From: Rhabditophanes sp. KR3021
Lineage: Eukaryota; Nematoda; Chromadorea; Rhabditida; Alloionematidae
DNA: 64,000 nucleotides
Direction: 5' to 3'
Assembly (NCBI GenBank): GCA_963281155.1
Contig: CAUJLY010000002.1
Span: 7,254,001 to 7,318,000 of the forward strand
The translations under genes were made by a program, and so were the position numbers. Below are positions 10,358-21,100 of the stretch, piece after piece (position 1 is the stretch's first letter; the number at the start of each line of letters is the position of its first letter). The notes beneath the pieces are model-generated. The model saw only the letters and a list, made by a program, of their open reading frames with translations, was not told the DNA's origin and ran no database searches.

Positions 10358-11320
10358 GTCAAAAATTTAGTTTGAACGATTCAGAAATATTTTGAGTAGT
10401 AATTTATTCAAAATGTTCCAACTTATTTTTTGCATGACCTCATATTTGTTTTTACCTTTTAATAATTATTTTGCAAAAATAAAGAAAGCCATATGAAGCA
10501 ATACATTCGCATAAAAATTATTGGAAAAGTTACATTTCTAAATAATCGTTGTAAGCTTTAGGAAGCTTAGTAAAGAAATTAGTTAATAAGTCGGTTGAAG
10601 GGAATGTAAATTTCTTTTCTTTCATTTTACCAAAGGAATCCTTCCTTAGCATTCAATGGAGCAATTCTCAGTTTAATTGTAATTCCGTTTTGTATGTTGA
10701 TTGCAAAAAAGCATATGGATATGAGGATGCTATTGAATACTTTATTATTAATATATTATATAAAAGTACACAAAATTAAAGATATTAGAAAACACAAATT
10801 GAAATAATAAATTTATTGTATTACAAAGATAGATAAAACTTGATATTTAGGATAAAAAAATCATAAAAATAGCCAAATAAGTCTCGCCATCCAAAGCAAT
10901 CAAATTAATGCCCAGCAATACCAAATAACATTAGAGAAGTTTAATTCATACAAACGAGATATTTAAACAAATAATGCAATAATAAACACGTTGCATCTAA
11001 TTCATTTCAAGTTTGCATTTTTTTAACTAAAATATCTTTCCATTTCAAATTAACAAAAGCAAACTTATTAGTTAATGATTCCAACTAATTTATTTGCATT
11101 TATCTAAATGAAACTAAACATATTTTATCAAACGTGGTTAATTACTTTTGCAATCAGTAAAAATGTATTCTTACCCTAAGTTGATATTTATTGATGATAT
11201 TCAAATAAATCAATAATAATGATAATTCATGTAGATTAATCACAATTTTTTATATTGTTATTAAAACTGATGAAATTGAGTATAATTAAGAATTAGAAAT
11301 TCAGAACACCAAATAAACTA
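10358..11320. other. AT-rich stretch with a small coding relic
   Basis: Mostly featureless AT-rich DNA. From about 10620 to 10779 (+) a frame reads LPKESFLSIQWSNSQFN then YGYEDAIEYF before a stop. That is compatible with a fragment of the leucine-rich orphan family, but it is too short to prove. Confidence 0.35.
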
Positions 11321-11776
11321 CGATGAAGATGAGTATATTTATTTTTTTAACTATTTCATTATTTGGTAATGTTGAGCAGATTCAGATGGAATAGAATTTG
11401 TATTTTCATTCATTTACGATGGCACCGATATTAATCCTCCTAGCAATGTTCTAGCCACAACCGTTATTACAATACCAACAATTGATGATAGTATTTGCAC
11501 ATTCACATATACGGGATCGTCTGATAACAAAACCGTTTCAATCAAACAAAGAGCTTCTTATAACAAACTTAATGAGGACGTATAAAAGTAGCTAAAAATT
11601 CAGAATAACAAAGAAAGTCTTTTATTTTTCTTCATAAACTTACAATTCTTATGTTGAAGGTATCAATTTTGATTTAAGCGATTTCAATTTTACTGATGAA
11701 TATCCATTATTGAAGGAATTTCATATTACACACAGAAACAGTGGAAAAGACATGAATTTTATAAAAACATTTTAGA
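11321..11776 (+). pseudogene. Unidentified coding relic with signal-peptide-like start
   Basis: Starts MKMSIFIFLTISLFGNV, a good secretion signal, but a TAG follows after MEQIQME-like residues. The next open piece reads FVFSFIYDGTDINPPSNVLA then TVITIPTIDDSICTFTYTGS up to a stop near 11585. A further open piece (11653-11776) reads YVEGINFDLSDFNFTDEYPL with LLKEFHITHR. The composition is protein-like, but no family is recognised and the frames do not join by plausible introns. It may be two adjacent relics, the second possibly LRR-like. Confidence 0.35.
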
Positions 11777-12542
11777 AGGATCGGAAGGTACTTGTGGCTT
11801 CAAAAAATAAAAAGTCTACGTTCAGCAACTTCTTTGTTGAATTTTGTATTGCATTATAACATTGGTTGACATCAACGTCAGATAAAGTTACTATGCCAAG
11901 CATTTGTTGTAAATTAATTCTTTAAGATTTGGAATATTTCTTTTGATTGTCAAGTTATTCATTGGAAATGAAAGCATGTGTGTTGTTGTTTTAATACCCG
12001 AATAATTAAATTCAGACTTGTAAGTGAATTAGAACGCAATCCATAGCATACATCGAGCATAATGTTGCCTAAATTCACATCTATTGACACCGGACTATCT
12101 TTTTATTCTGTTGCATATTTGATTCACAATTTGTTTAAAAGAACTTCCGTTATAATTACCGAATGAACTTCGCTGTTGTATAATTGATAAAAACAGGAAC
12201 ACTATCATTCTTTAATTTGCTAATTCTTGGAAATGTACTCAAATCGACTTTACTATGTTGTATTAGATTCATAATTACGTTGATTACGAATTACACTTTT
12301 CAGTTTGTTTATACTAAATTTGCGAATGCCAAATCACCCGCACATTATTTGTTCGATTTTAAAATATTGTGTTTATCAATCAGATCTTGGTGATTAAAAC
12401 AAACCAATTATTATTTTGCAGTGATTTTGTTAAAATTAAACTCATTGGAATATTCCTATTTTTCCTTGCATTGGTAACCCATTCGAGCTGGCGTACCCAA
12501 AAGTCTCTTTATTTTAAATAGATTTTGTTGATATGCATTATC
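11777..12542. other. Non-coding stretch before 5S rRNA
   Basis: AT-rich and no supported gene. An open frame of 69 codons around 12184-12393 has hydrophobic, low-complexity composition and is not convincing. I looked for a spliced-leader RNA gene beside the 5S copy, as in many nematodes, and saw none. Confidence 0.4.
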
Positions 12543-12660
12543 GCTTACGCTCATATCATGTTGAAAGCACCTCATCCCGTTCGATCTGAGAAGTGAATCA
12601 ACTTCGAGCTACCTTAGTACTTGGATCGGAGACGTCCTGGGAATCCGTAGTGGTGTAAGC
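12543..12660 (+). rRNA. 5S ribosomal RNA
   Basis: 118 nt beginning GCTTACGCTCATATCATGTT and ending GTAGTGGTGTAAGC, followed at once by T5, the RNA polymerase III stop. The first and last seven bases pair (GCTTACG with the GTGTAAGC end), and the internal C box TTGGATCGGAGACGTCCTGG is well kept. The A-box region reads AAGTGAATCAAC where most animals have AAGTTAAGCAAC, and the core GTTCGATCTGAGAAG also differs. It is a real 5S-type gene, but a divergent or ageing copy is possible. It is a single copy rather than part of a visible tandem array. Confidence 0.85.
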
Positions 12661-13255
12661 TTTTTGCATAATAAACATTACACTGTTTTTACAACATCAA
12701 TTAATTAGCTACATAATAAGTGTCAAAGATAATATTTTATTGCTGTAAATTAATCTACTGCGTATTTATATAAAAGTTGATAATTAAAATAAAGGTAAAT
12801 AAATGTCCATTATTCTAATTCTGTTACACAACTTTGGAGCGAGGTTAAAAGTATCTCTTATAAACAGAATTTACAGTCCGAAAAGAGATTGCAAAGGTTT
12901 GATCAAGTTCATATTCAATTTTGTCGATAATTTAGTTATTGTGTGGCTAATTAATAACTGTAATTTAAGCAACTAACTATTCAAATAACTTTTATTATGC
13001 ACTATTTGCCTTAAATATTTTGAATAATTATCTTTGTCTTTTCTTTTATTTATTTGGATGTCGACAAAACATGCTTGTGGATATCCATTCCTCTTATTGG
13101 AAATGTATTTACTGGTTGTTACTATTATCCCATTGTTTTTAGTTAAAAACATCTTTAACTCTCTAATTTAGGTTGAAATGGAATAAAAGAGTGAAAAAGT
13201 GTTATTCGGTGATGAAAGTGGTTAGCTTCTATTTAATGCAATGAACCAAAAAGTA
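12661..13255. other. Spacer between 5S rRNA and tRNA-Asp
   Basis: AT-rich non-coding sequence; nothing supported. Confidence 0.45.
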
Positions 13256-13327
13256 CTCCCAGCCAGGGAATCGAACCCTGGTCTCGCACGTGACAGGCGC
13301 GGATACTCACCACTATACTAGCTGGGA
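13256..13327 (-). tRNA. tRNA-Asp (GTC)
   Basis: The 72-nt minus-strand sequence begins TCCCAGCTAGTATAGTGGTG and ends CTGGCTGGGAG. The acceptor stem TCCCAGC pairs with GCTGGGA. The A box TAGTATAGTGGTGAGTA and B box GGTTCGATTCC are canonical. The anticodon loop CTGTCAC carries anticodon GTC. No intron. The layout is that of eukaryotic tRNA-Asp. Confidence 0.96.
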
Positions 13328-14254
13328 CTGTAGGTAATGCCTCCAGTTTGACCCAAAAATTAAAAAAAATTTACAAATTTAGTCACAATACAACAAAAAC
13401 AACTTTAAACTAGCTTATCTTAAACATTTATTATTACATCAATAATAATCAAGAAGGCATAATATTGAACAATACACCATTATTTAACTGTGTCTATTGC
13501 AGAAGAGGTAAATTATAAGATTGGACTATGCTACAAGTTTGACTTCAAATTGTATTTCATTAATTGACTAAATTTAATGAGATGTGGAAATCCCTACACA
13601 AAATGAAGAATATATTTTATTTGCTTCAATTAAAAATATAAAATGCTTGCATTCCATTAAAGCAATTATCGAGGTAGTAGATAATTATAAGATTGAATCA
13701 TTGAAGTCCCCTGCTTAGCATGTACTCGAAATATTCGGTGGTGATGCCATTATTTTGAATGATATTGCTGCAGATCATCTGGAGTTACTTAATTTTACAT
13801 AAGGATCAATCATATAAAAGAAACTAGTGATGATTCTAATGAAACATTCCATATGCAACTCCTGATAAATTGTCCTTAGTTTTTTAATAATATCATGAAG
13901 TTTATTTAAAGTTGAATGACACAGTGATATTTCTTCATTAGTACAAATTATCGCATTAATTGACTAATTTTGATCTTGGAGATTATCAAACAGTGAGTTT
14001 GTTTTTTAATTCAACAACTGATTCAGATTTTATTGTACAAAATATTGCTGCGTGTGAGAAATTGACCAATCCCAAAGTCGACCTTGCTGGATCAGTATAA
14101 AGGTGGTGTCGAACATGAATTTTAAATTTATTATTATTAATCAGAAAGGCTAACATTATAAAAAGAAAGAATGTACTAAATGGATATTCATCAAAACTCA
14201 AATGTAGTTAATTTCAATATAATAATACAAGCCGTTTAAACAACATATGGATAA
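13328..14254. other. Degenerate coding relics, unidentified
   Basis: Short open pieces are scattered through this stretch, for example HVLEIFGGDAIILNDIAADH followed by LELLNFT near 13720-13795, and SDFIVQNIAACEKLTNPKVD near 14020-14085. The phrase 'attataagattg' occurs twice (about 13512 and 13683), hinting at a tandemly copied and eroded exon. Stops interrupt every frame. They could be BTB or LRR-orphan debris; I cannot assign them. Confidence 0.3.
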
Positions 14255-14542
14255 AAGAAGGCTGGTTTGCTTACTTGCGTAGAAGCGTGTGTAAAAGTTG
14301 ATACATGTACTGGACTCGATTGCCTCCTTAAAAATAATGGTCTGATTGAATGTGTCTTAAAGTGCGTATTGGGGATGAATTGTCCTAAACAAGCATGCCC
14401 TACATCAAACCAAAAGAGTGAGGAATGTGAAAAACTTTGCGATGCACAATGCGTAAAGGCTCATCCTTGCAAAGGAAAGGATTGTTCTGCACAAACTGCA
14501 TGTCAAGCCCAATGTGACAAGAAATGTAACACCGCTAAGTAA
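14255..14542 (+). CDS. Cys-rich small protein, N terminus unresolved
   Basis: The open frame runs from 14255 to the stop at 14542 and carries about 20 cysteines in 95 residues, in paired spacing: LTCVEACVKVDTCTGLDC, CVLKCVLGMNCPKQACP, ECEKLCDAQCVKAHPCKGKD, CQAQCDKKCNTAK. Such dense regular disulfide-type spacing suggests a secreted protein. No ATG is in frame. An ATG at 14247 (MDKRRLVCLLA) lies in a different frame, so the true start is either in an upstream exon (acceptor candidates near 14260) or the gene has lost it. AATAAA follows at about 14559. Confidence 0.55.
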   Translation, partial: KKAGLLTCVEACVKVDTCTGLDCLLKNNGLIECVLKCVLGMNCPKQACPTSNQKSEECEKLCDAQCVKAHPCKGKDCSAQTACQAQCDKKCNTAK

Positions 14543-14835
14543 ATTGAACGAAGATGAAATAAAAAACAATTTTTTGATCAAAAAATCACCAATTATAATA
14601 TTTTGGACCCCTACATACTATTGTAATATACCTATTTTCACACGTGAAATAAATTCTGCATACCATACGATTAATATAACTTGATAAGCAACTCCTTACC
14701 GTTCATTTGATGGTTGAGAAAGTATCACTTTTGATCAGTTAAAGAAACTACTTTGTAAAAAGCTACCAATATTCTATTATAACTTATCAAAAATAGATAC
14801 AATAAATAAAAATATCTTTATTACATTTAACCACC
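14543..14835. other. Tail-to-tail spacer
   Basis: Non-coding. It carries the AATAAA signal of the Cys-rich gene and, on the minus strand near 14817-14822, the AATAAA of the VWA gene. Confidence 0.5.
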
Positions 14836-16302
14836 CTATTCTTCGTCACAAGATAAATTTCCCAAAATCTCTCGTCTCAACAATTGATGATCATAAACTA
14901 ACATATCTGGCCATGAAATAACGGCAGTGTGCGGTAAAGTTTTCAACAAATTGACATCGACATCCTCAGGAGAACCCATAGCAACGAAAATGAGACTACC
15001 CCTCTTGAGCAGTTCAGCAGCACCTTCGTGACATTCACGGATGTCATGTTTGAGAGTTTGTGAGATAAAGATGATTGAGTTTAGCTGCATCTCGGAATCT
15101 AATTCGAGTTCATTCATAGCTGGCAGTAAGTCTTTTAGGGACATGCCATCTGCTTGTTGGACATTGTCGATCCACCCATCATCGAATTGGTTAGACATCA
15201 TTTGGCCGAAGTTTTCTTCATCAATTACACTGCCTGCATATGAAACTAGAGCAACGTTGTGGTACGTTTTGTGCCATGGAGCTCCTTTGTAATCAACGGT
15301 GAGAGTATCTTTAATAAACAAAATTTGACGGTCAAAATGTTGTTCATCGAGGATATCGGACGAAGCATCAATCGCGATGGACACGAGAGCATTACAGCGT
15401 TTCTTTATTTGGGGAATTGTTGTTGGTGGAGGTATCGTGGTAGTTGTGGTAGCTGGGGGTAAGGTAGTAGTAGTAGTTGGTTTAACGGTAGTGGTTGTGG
15501 TAGTTGAAGGTTTAACGGTAGTGGTTGTGGTAGTAGTTGGTTTAACTGTTGTTGTTGGTTTAACAGTAGTGGTTGTGGTAGTTGAAGGTTTAACGGTAGT
15601 AGTTGTGGTAGTTGAAGGTTTAACGGTAGTAGTTGTGGTAGTAGTTGTTATTGGAGCATTCCCGCATTTAAGATTGTTAATAACAAAATTCCTCAACTCT
15701 TCACTAATAGCACCGAAATTGTATACAATGACGTTGTCTGCAGCAAGTGGAGCAATATCAAAAGCAGTCATTCCAGTTCCTAAAATGATTATATTCAAGC
15801 TTCCATAAGATTTCAGTTGTTGAGCATATTTGATTGACGTTTGAATGTCGTTTGTTGATAAGGATGAAAGAAAGATGAACGTGTTTAGAGAAAATGGATC
15901 AGAAATACTTCTCGGCATTTGAAGTAAGTTTTGTAATAAATCAGTAAAGTCAGTTCCGTTAGCCAATTTGGCGTTTCCGGTGTAGAGGTCGAACTCGCGC
16001 TTGGTATTCATTGTGCCAAAGCCATAATGAGTTGAGGCAATGCTGTTGTACCAGGCAAGACCAATTCTCTCGAAGTTATTCCAGCTTGGAGTGACAATAG
16101 TATTTTTCAGTAAGTTAATTTGACTATTAAATTGCATCGTCGTTAAAGCATCATTACTAGCATCAATAGCAAACAGGATATCTGCTGGACATGGATTATA
16201 AGCAGTAGCTTTGTTTTCCCCTCCCTTACTAGTAATAGGTAAAGTTAAAACCAAGCTTACCAAACTTAAAACAAAAACGCTTTGTAATAATTGCATGTTC
16301 AA
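14836..16302 (-). CDS. Secreted protein with two VWA domains and Thr-rich linker
   Basis: Single exon, 488 aa. The signal peptide MNMQLLQSVFVLSLVSLVLT is followed by a first von Willebrand factor A domain (about residues 36-215; CPADILFAIDASNDALTTMQ). A mucin-like linker follows, built from repeats of Thr runs plus VKP (about residues 220-300). A second VWA domain (about 305-488) starts CNALVSIAIDASSDILDEQH. Both metal-site motifs read DASxD rather than the classical DxSxS, so divalent-metal ligand binding may be altered. Such VWA proteins with Thr linkers are common among secreted or cuticle-associated nematode proteins. The linker is likely O-glycosylated (inference). Confidence 0.85.
   Translation of the reverse strand: MNMQLLQSVFVLSLVSLVLTLPITSKGGENKATAYNPCPADILFAIDASNDALTTMQFNSQINLLKNTIVTPSWNNFERIGLAWYNSIASTHYGFGTMNTKREFDLYTGNAKLANGTDFTDLLQNLLQMPRSISDPFSLNTFIFLSSLSTNDIQTSIKYAQQLKSYGSLNIIILGTGMTAFDIAPLAADNVIVYNFGAISEELRNFVINNLKCGNAPITTTTTTTTVKPSTTTTTTVKPSTTTTTTVKPTTTVKPTTTTTTTVKPSTTTTTTVKPTTTTTLPPATTTTTIPPPTTIPQIKKRCNALVSIAIDASSDILDEQHFDRQILFIKDTLTVDYKGAPWHKTYHNVALVSYAGSVIDEENFGQMMSNQFDDGWIDNVQQADGMSLKDLLPAMNELELDSEMQLNSIIFISQTLKHDIRECHEGAAELLKRGSLIFVAMGSPEDVDVNLLKTLPHTAVISWPDMLVYDHQLLRREILGNLSCDEE
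15481..15650 (-). repeat. Coding minisatellite encoding T(n)VKP repeats
   Basis: Imperfect tandem units of about 33 nt (with shorter variants) encode Thr-Thr-Thr-Val-Lys-Pro segments of the VWA protein linker. Unit lengths stay in multiples of three, so the frame survives copy-number change. Confidence 0.75.
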
Positions 16303-16850
16303 TAATTTAGTTTAGTATGCTTGCTCCGATATTCAAATATCTTTATAAAGTACTTTCATTTTTATGATAAAGTCATTCACATAGTAATTGTTATCATTTA
16401 TGAGTAAATGTCAACGTTTGTCCACTAATGCGGATTATATTTAAGATAAAAGCACCTTCCTGAATAAGAATGACAAAGATCTCAATAGAAATGAGTTGGT
16501 AGGTGGTAATAGATATGGAAGTTGAAAACGATTTAGTCCAGAATTCTATCATTAACAAAGAAGTCAGATTTTAAACTACGTCACTTTTGTGATTATACAT
16601 GCAAAGTGTGTATATAATTTATTTTTGATTTAATTATTATACGAACATAAGACTTTGATCTATCAAAATTATTTATTTCCATAAGATTCTATTGAAGTTG
16701 GATCTTAAACTATTTTGTATTTATTTTGAACAACAAATCCTTATCAATCATTCTTCTAATAATGAGTCATCTTCAAAAATAAATGAGTAAGAAGCAATAA
16801 AGATTAATTATTAGGTAGTAAATTGGTATAATCTTCAGTTATATTCTCGT
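16303..16850. other. Upstream region of the VWA gene
   Basis: AT-rich, no gene seen. It contains the minus-strand promoter area of the VWA gene and the region downstream of the LRR-orphan relic A. Confidence 0.4.
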
Positions 16851-18465
16851 TTGTGATGTTCTTTATGGAGATTCCAATCTTTGGCATTTGCAAAATAAAT
16901 ATAATATATTTGATCTTGCACTGAACGCGAAATAGATACATTTTCAAAGGGTGTTTCTATATTTGAACATAAACAATCTCTATGATTTGGTATATTCTTG
17001 ATTTTGGCTTTAAAATCTTCAATGCCATTATACTTTTGTAATATTCTTTCATAAATATAATCACCACATGTTGAATGGAACTGAGTATGATCTTAATTGG
17101 CACGACAATTAATAATAAGTTTGCGTAATTGTTTTGGAAATGTGAGTTGAACATTATTTACATAACTAATTGAAAGGACTTCAATATTTTCAAACAACAT
17201 AAAGAAATTAGGTTGAATGGGTGGAATATTTGCTGCTAATTCACAATCAGGATTATCAATCCAAAATTTAAAAACTTCAAATTAGGATATGCCTGCACAA
17301 TGTCCAATTAGTTGCATCGAATTTTAAAGTTGTAATCTTCAAATATTGAACTGTTTTGGGAAAGCTGCAAACTAATTGTTTCAATTGTGTGATATGTTGA
17401 GCGTATAGATTTAAAACTTTTAGATTAATCATTGAAGATAACTTTTTCTTTAAATTTGTTTGATTATTTATGTCTGTGAAGATTTCTGGTAAGTCGGGTC
17501 TTCGGGTAAAAAGACAGCCAAATCATCCATCTAGATGCAAAGTTTCAATAAACTTAAATTCACCCAATGTACATTTCTTGAATATAGTTTCCATCAGTGT
17601 ATAGTAATCGCATTTAGCATGAAGTCCCTCAAAATTGATATTTTCCTGAACATCTTTGAATAAAATTGAATCAAAATCATAAACAACATTTACTAAATTA
17701 CTTGGACAATTTTTTTAATTATCGATGCAAATGTAAATACTTCATTAATTCTAGACAAATCTCCTTTTCGATACGAATCAACAAATTTCCTATTGATAAA
17801 GTAATAATACATTGTTTGAGTTTCTTAAATGTTTTCAACAGTTTTTCTTCGCAAATTTTGTAATTTTCAAGTATGCTGGTTGGAACTTCCTTCAACTGAA
17901 AATAATTTAATTCAATTTTTGATAGATTTTTATCTTTAAAGAACAAATGAAGTTCATAATTATCTCTTGATAAAAGTCGATGCCCTAAGAGAATCTTCAT
18001 CTAAATATCTATCCATACTTATTACTGATTACCAAAGTCCATTTTAATTGTTCTCAAATATTTTGTTTTGGCAAAGAAATAATTGAACATCGAAATCACA
18101 GGGCCAATTCGTGCTTCATCTTGTATTACTTTATAACTTATTCTAAATCTTACTTTTAAATCACTTATGCTTTCAAGATAAGTTGTGCCAACTTGATCAA
18201 TATAATTAACAAACTCAATTGTAGATTCAAGTCCTTTTCGCTGAATTGAACAATGAAAAGTGTTTTCATCAAAAAGTCTAATCTGCATTTTCTTATAAAT
18301 AAGTGGATTAACATCATTTTTAACTTCAATCAATGGAGTGCCATTAATCATTTCTTTGTTAATTTTAGAGAAAGTTATTAGCTGATCAAAATCCATAGAA
18401 CATTTTTTATAGATATGATTTATTGATAGTGCTTTGTGCATAAATACGTCATTTGTAGAAGCCAT
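16851..18465 (-). pseudogene. Leucine-rich orphan (F-box/LRR-like) relic, copy A
   Basis: The longest member of the orphan family here. An intact-looking N-terminal frame (18465-18022, 147 codons) starts MASTNDVFMHKALSINHIYK and ends KTKYLRTIKMDFGNQ. The trace continues in other frames: 18000-17719 (LSKIELNYFQLKEVPTSILE), about 17340-17230 (AYPNLKFLNFGL), about 17170-17040 (LSISYVNN, FPKQLRKLIINC), and 16965-16832, containing DQIYYIYFANAKDWNLHKEH. The last segment matches relic C at 55.3-56.2 kb (DQVNYTYFANSYDWDLYGEY). Several frameshifts and stops separate the pieces, so it is broken unless heavily spliced. Family and function unknown. Confidence 0.55.
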
Positions 18466-19075
18466 AGTTGTAGAGAAATGTAGGCAGAGGAGTAAATAAA
18501 AGTGAGTGTTTTGTTAAATTACAATGAATGGATCTGATAAGTTCACTGTCTAAGTATAGTTAACCACGCTTTTATATAATCTAACTTAAGTATATAAACT
18601 AATAATCGCGCTGAAATATGATTCACCTAAGCAGAAGGTTTACAAACTAGTAAAAAAGTTTTGTTTGTAAATTGCATGCAGAATATACAAATAAATCTGA
18701 TCAATCCATACAAACTGTAACACAATCTGCATATAGATATTAGCTATATATTATTATAATTATATTCTATTATCATATTTATATAACCCTCTTTATTTGA
18801 TAATGAACAATCTATCTTGATGTCGTTCACTAAGTCTCTTGCCGAACTCCGTATCACCTATGGCGGAGGTCTTAATATACATATTAACATAATGTTAAAT
18901 AAAAATTACAGTTCAGATAATTTAGGACTTAAGAAAGTAGAGGTGTGCATATGGTAGTAATAATCATTTCAAAGTATTTTTCAAGCATCAAATTATGTGT
19001 AACTCATTCGCTTTATCCCTTTAAATGTGGTTGGTCCTAAATGTGTAAAAGTGTTTAAAAAAATATTTTCCCAGA
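18466..19075. other. AT-rich intergenic
   Basis: No coding signal. It separates two head-to-head units. Confidence 0.45.
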
Positions 19076-20115
19076 ATGAATGTAACTAGTGTGAGAGCTG
19101 TACCAGAATGGATAAGCAGTGCACTTATCTATGTATCAATCAGTTCATTTTTTTATTTTATCAACATATTTATCCTTCTATTCACCTTATTATCCAGACA
19201 CCTCAAATCCAAAAAAGATGTCTTCAATGTAATAGTAATCTCAGTTTCAATGAACCTTTTTTCCAACTTTACTTTCGTTTTCTTCTCCTATGTCTGGTTC
19301 TACTCTTTCAAATCAGATTCCACAATCCACATAAATTTCTCAAATGCCGTAGCCCAAGTTCGTTTCATAGGAATAAGTTTTATGTTTATCACACCACTAG
19401 TCATATCATTTTGGAGATATATGATATTAGTTATAGAGTTTAACATTAAATTCTATCATATCATAATAATTGCATCAATTTTTATGGTTCCCGATACGAT
19501 TGCATTTACAGATTCTAATTATGTGAGCACTGATATTATAGCTAATGATATTTTTACATATGAAAAGACTTATACAAAACCGATTATGCCATTTTTGACT
19601 TGTATACCACAGGTAGTATGTCCTATTTCATCAATTATATTTAGTCTGCTGATTCTGAAGAAAATTAACCAATCCTTTGATATGTCTAAAATTCATTCTA
19701 ATTCAAACAAGCAACAAAAATTACTGACTTATTCTTTATTGTCAAATTCATTACTGCCAGCTATTGGCACTCTGCCGAATACCATTTTCTTTGCTTTTAT
19801 TACGTATGGAATTGAAATACCACGCTTTTGTTGGAATTTAGCTGATTGTTTGACTTTGATAGTGGGTGGAATAACACCTTCTTGCATGGTCTTTTTTATT
19901 CCTGCATTTGCTAAACCATTCCGACAATTACTTGGATCTAAAAAAAGAGGAACTGCTGTGTCGGTGTCGATGATTCAAACTGGTTCGAGAAATGGGAAAA
20001 AGGCAAAAGCTGTCCAAGGTAATTTAATATATTTTTAAATGGATTAATCCAATTAAATTTAAGTTTATTAAATGATGCAGAAAATGTTAGTATAGTGATT
20101 ATGAAATTTGATTAA
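19076..20115 (+). CDS. Seven-transmembrane receptor, chemoreceptor-like
   Basis: Exon 1 is 19076-20018 and a short exon 2 is 20081-20115, with a 62-nt GT-AG intron; 325 aa. Without the intron the frame would end a few codons later (GNLIYF). Seven hydrophobic segments are visible, the first around VSISSFFYFINIFILLFTLL, then VSMNLFSNFTFVFFSYVWFY. TM6-7 include LPNTIFFAFITYGI and LTLIVGGITPSCMVFFIPAF, followed by a KPFRQLLGSKKR cytoplasmic start like the PFR motif of rhodopsin-class and nematode Srsx/Srw-type receptors. A glycosylation site (NVT) lies at the extreme N terminus. The ligand is unknown. Confidence 0.75.
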
Positions 20116-20576
20116 TTGCAAAAAGAATGTTTGCAAATAACTGACGATTTGTTGTTGATTAAATTAAATAAATAAATAGAATAACCGGGGAATATAAGTT
20201 GCTTACTAACCAAAGTTAATATTATTACGAAAGAAACCAGAAAAAAGTTCACATGCTACAAGAATCAAAGTTCCTAGTGACTATCGCAAAATAAAAGATA
20301 AACTTAAAGCGGTCTCCAAAAAGTAAAACTTAAAAAATGTGATTTTACGTTTCGCTGATTAAAATCAACTCAATTTTAATTTATAAATACTTTACCTAAT
20401 GATGTGGATATAATTAAACAATGAATGTCCAAAAATTAGAATTATGCCGACAATAATTATTATGCCATATGTACTGATTTAATATCACGTTTGTTATCAC
20501 ATGGGTATTACTAATTAATGGACTATATTGATACAAATAAACAAAGTTTTATAAAATACATTTTACATTATATTTT
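20116..20576. other. AT-rich intergenic
   Basis: 3' flank of the GPCR gene. No further feature supported. Confidence 0.4.
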
Positions 20577-20815
20577 GAAATGAATACCAGTCAAACAGTT
20601 GCAATGACGTGATCAAACAATTTTTGACCGAAGTTCTTTTTGCCTTAAATGAACCTGACATCAAGATTATGTCTAAATATTTTCCACACTTATTTGATGC
20701 TAAACTTTCCATTGCTGTTGAATTAGAACTAGTTAATGGCTCTATCAAAGTTTCCAGGATGCTTTTAGCTGGACATTTGTGGTGTAAAATGAGCAATAAC
20801 TTGGATTTACTTTAG
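20577..20815 (+). pseudogene. Solo BTB-domain fragment
   Basis: A short frame reads IMSKYFPHLFDAKLSIAVEL then NGSIKVSRMLLAGHLWCKMS. It aligns with the BTB start of the two Kelch genes (YFPNLFGARLFNDAELAFSD, DGSMKVSRMILAGHSKYF). The BTB helix loses identity after LAGH and the frame soon stops; an upstream ATG (20580) meets a TGA after ten codons. No BACK or Kelch sequence follows. It is an older, independently decayed relative and is not part of the 2.5-kb duplication. Confidence 0.65.
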
Positions 20816-21100
20816 AGTAATTTGTTTTAGACTAAGGATAGTAAACTCAATTGGCTAACATAATAAGATATCAGTTGGAGATAGGTGTTTTTTGAAATCT
20901 GTTCAATGCAGGTTAGCTTTAAAATATAGTTCAGTTTCTTATAAAAATCCCCACCAATCAAACTACAAACGAAGTAGGCAAGTAAACAAATGATAAAGTT
21001 AACTATAAATGTTATCAGTTCTCAATTTTTTTAAACTACACCTGATAAAAACTTGCACATAACATTTATTATTGATCAAGTTCTTCATCTTCAAAATACA

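Noticed and set aside
12460..12540. Possible spliced-leader RNA gene next to 5S rRNA
   Set aside because: Looked for a 22-nt leader with a GT donor and an Sm site; none convincing.
15377..15808. Val/Gly-rich 143-codon plus-strand frame
   Set aside because: Antisense of the Thr-rich linker of the VWA gene; composition is the complement of Thr codons.
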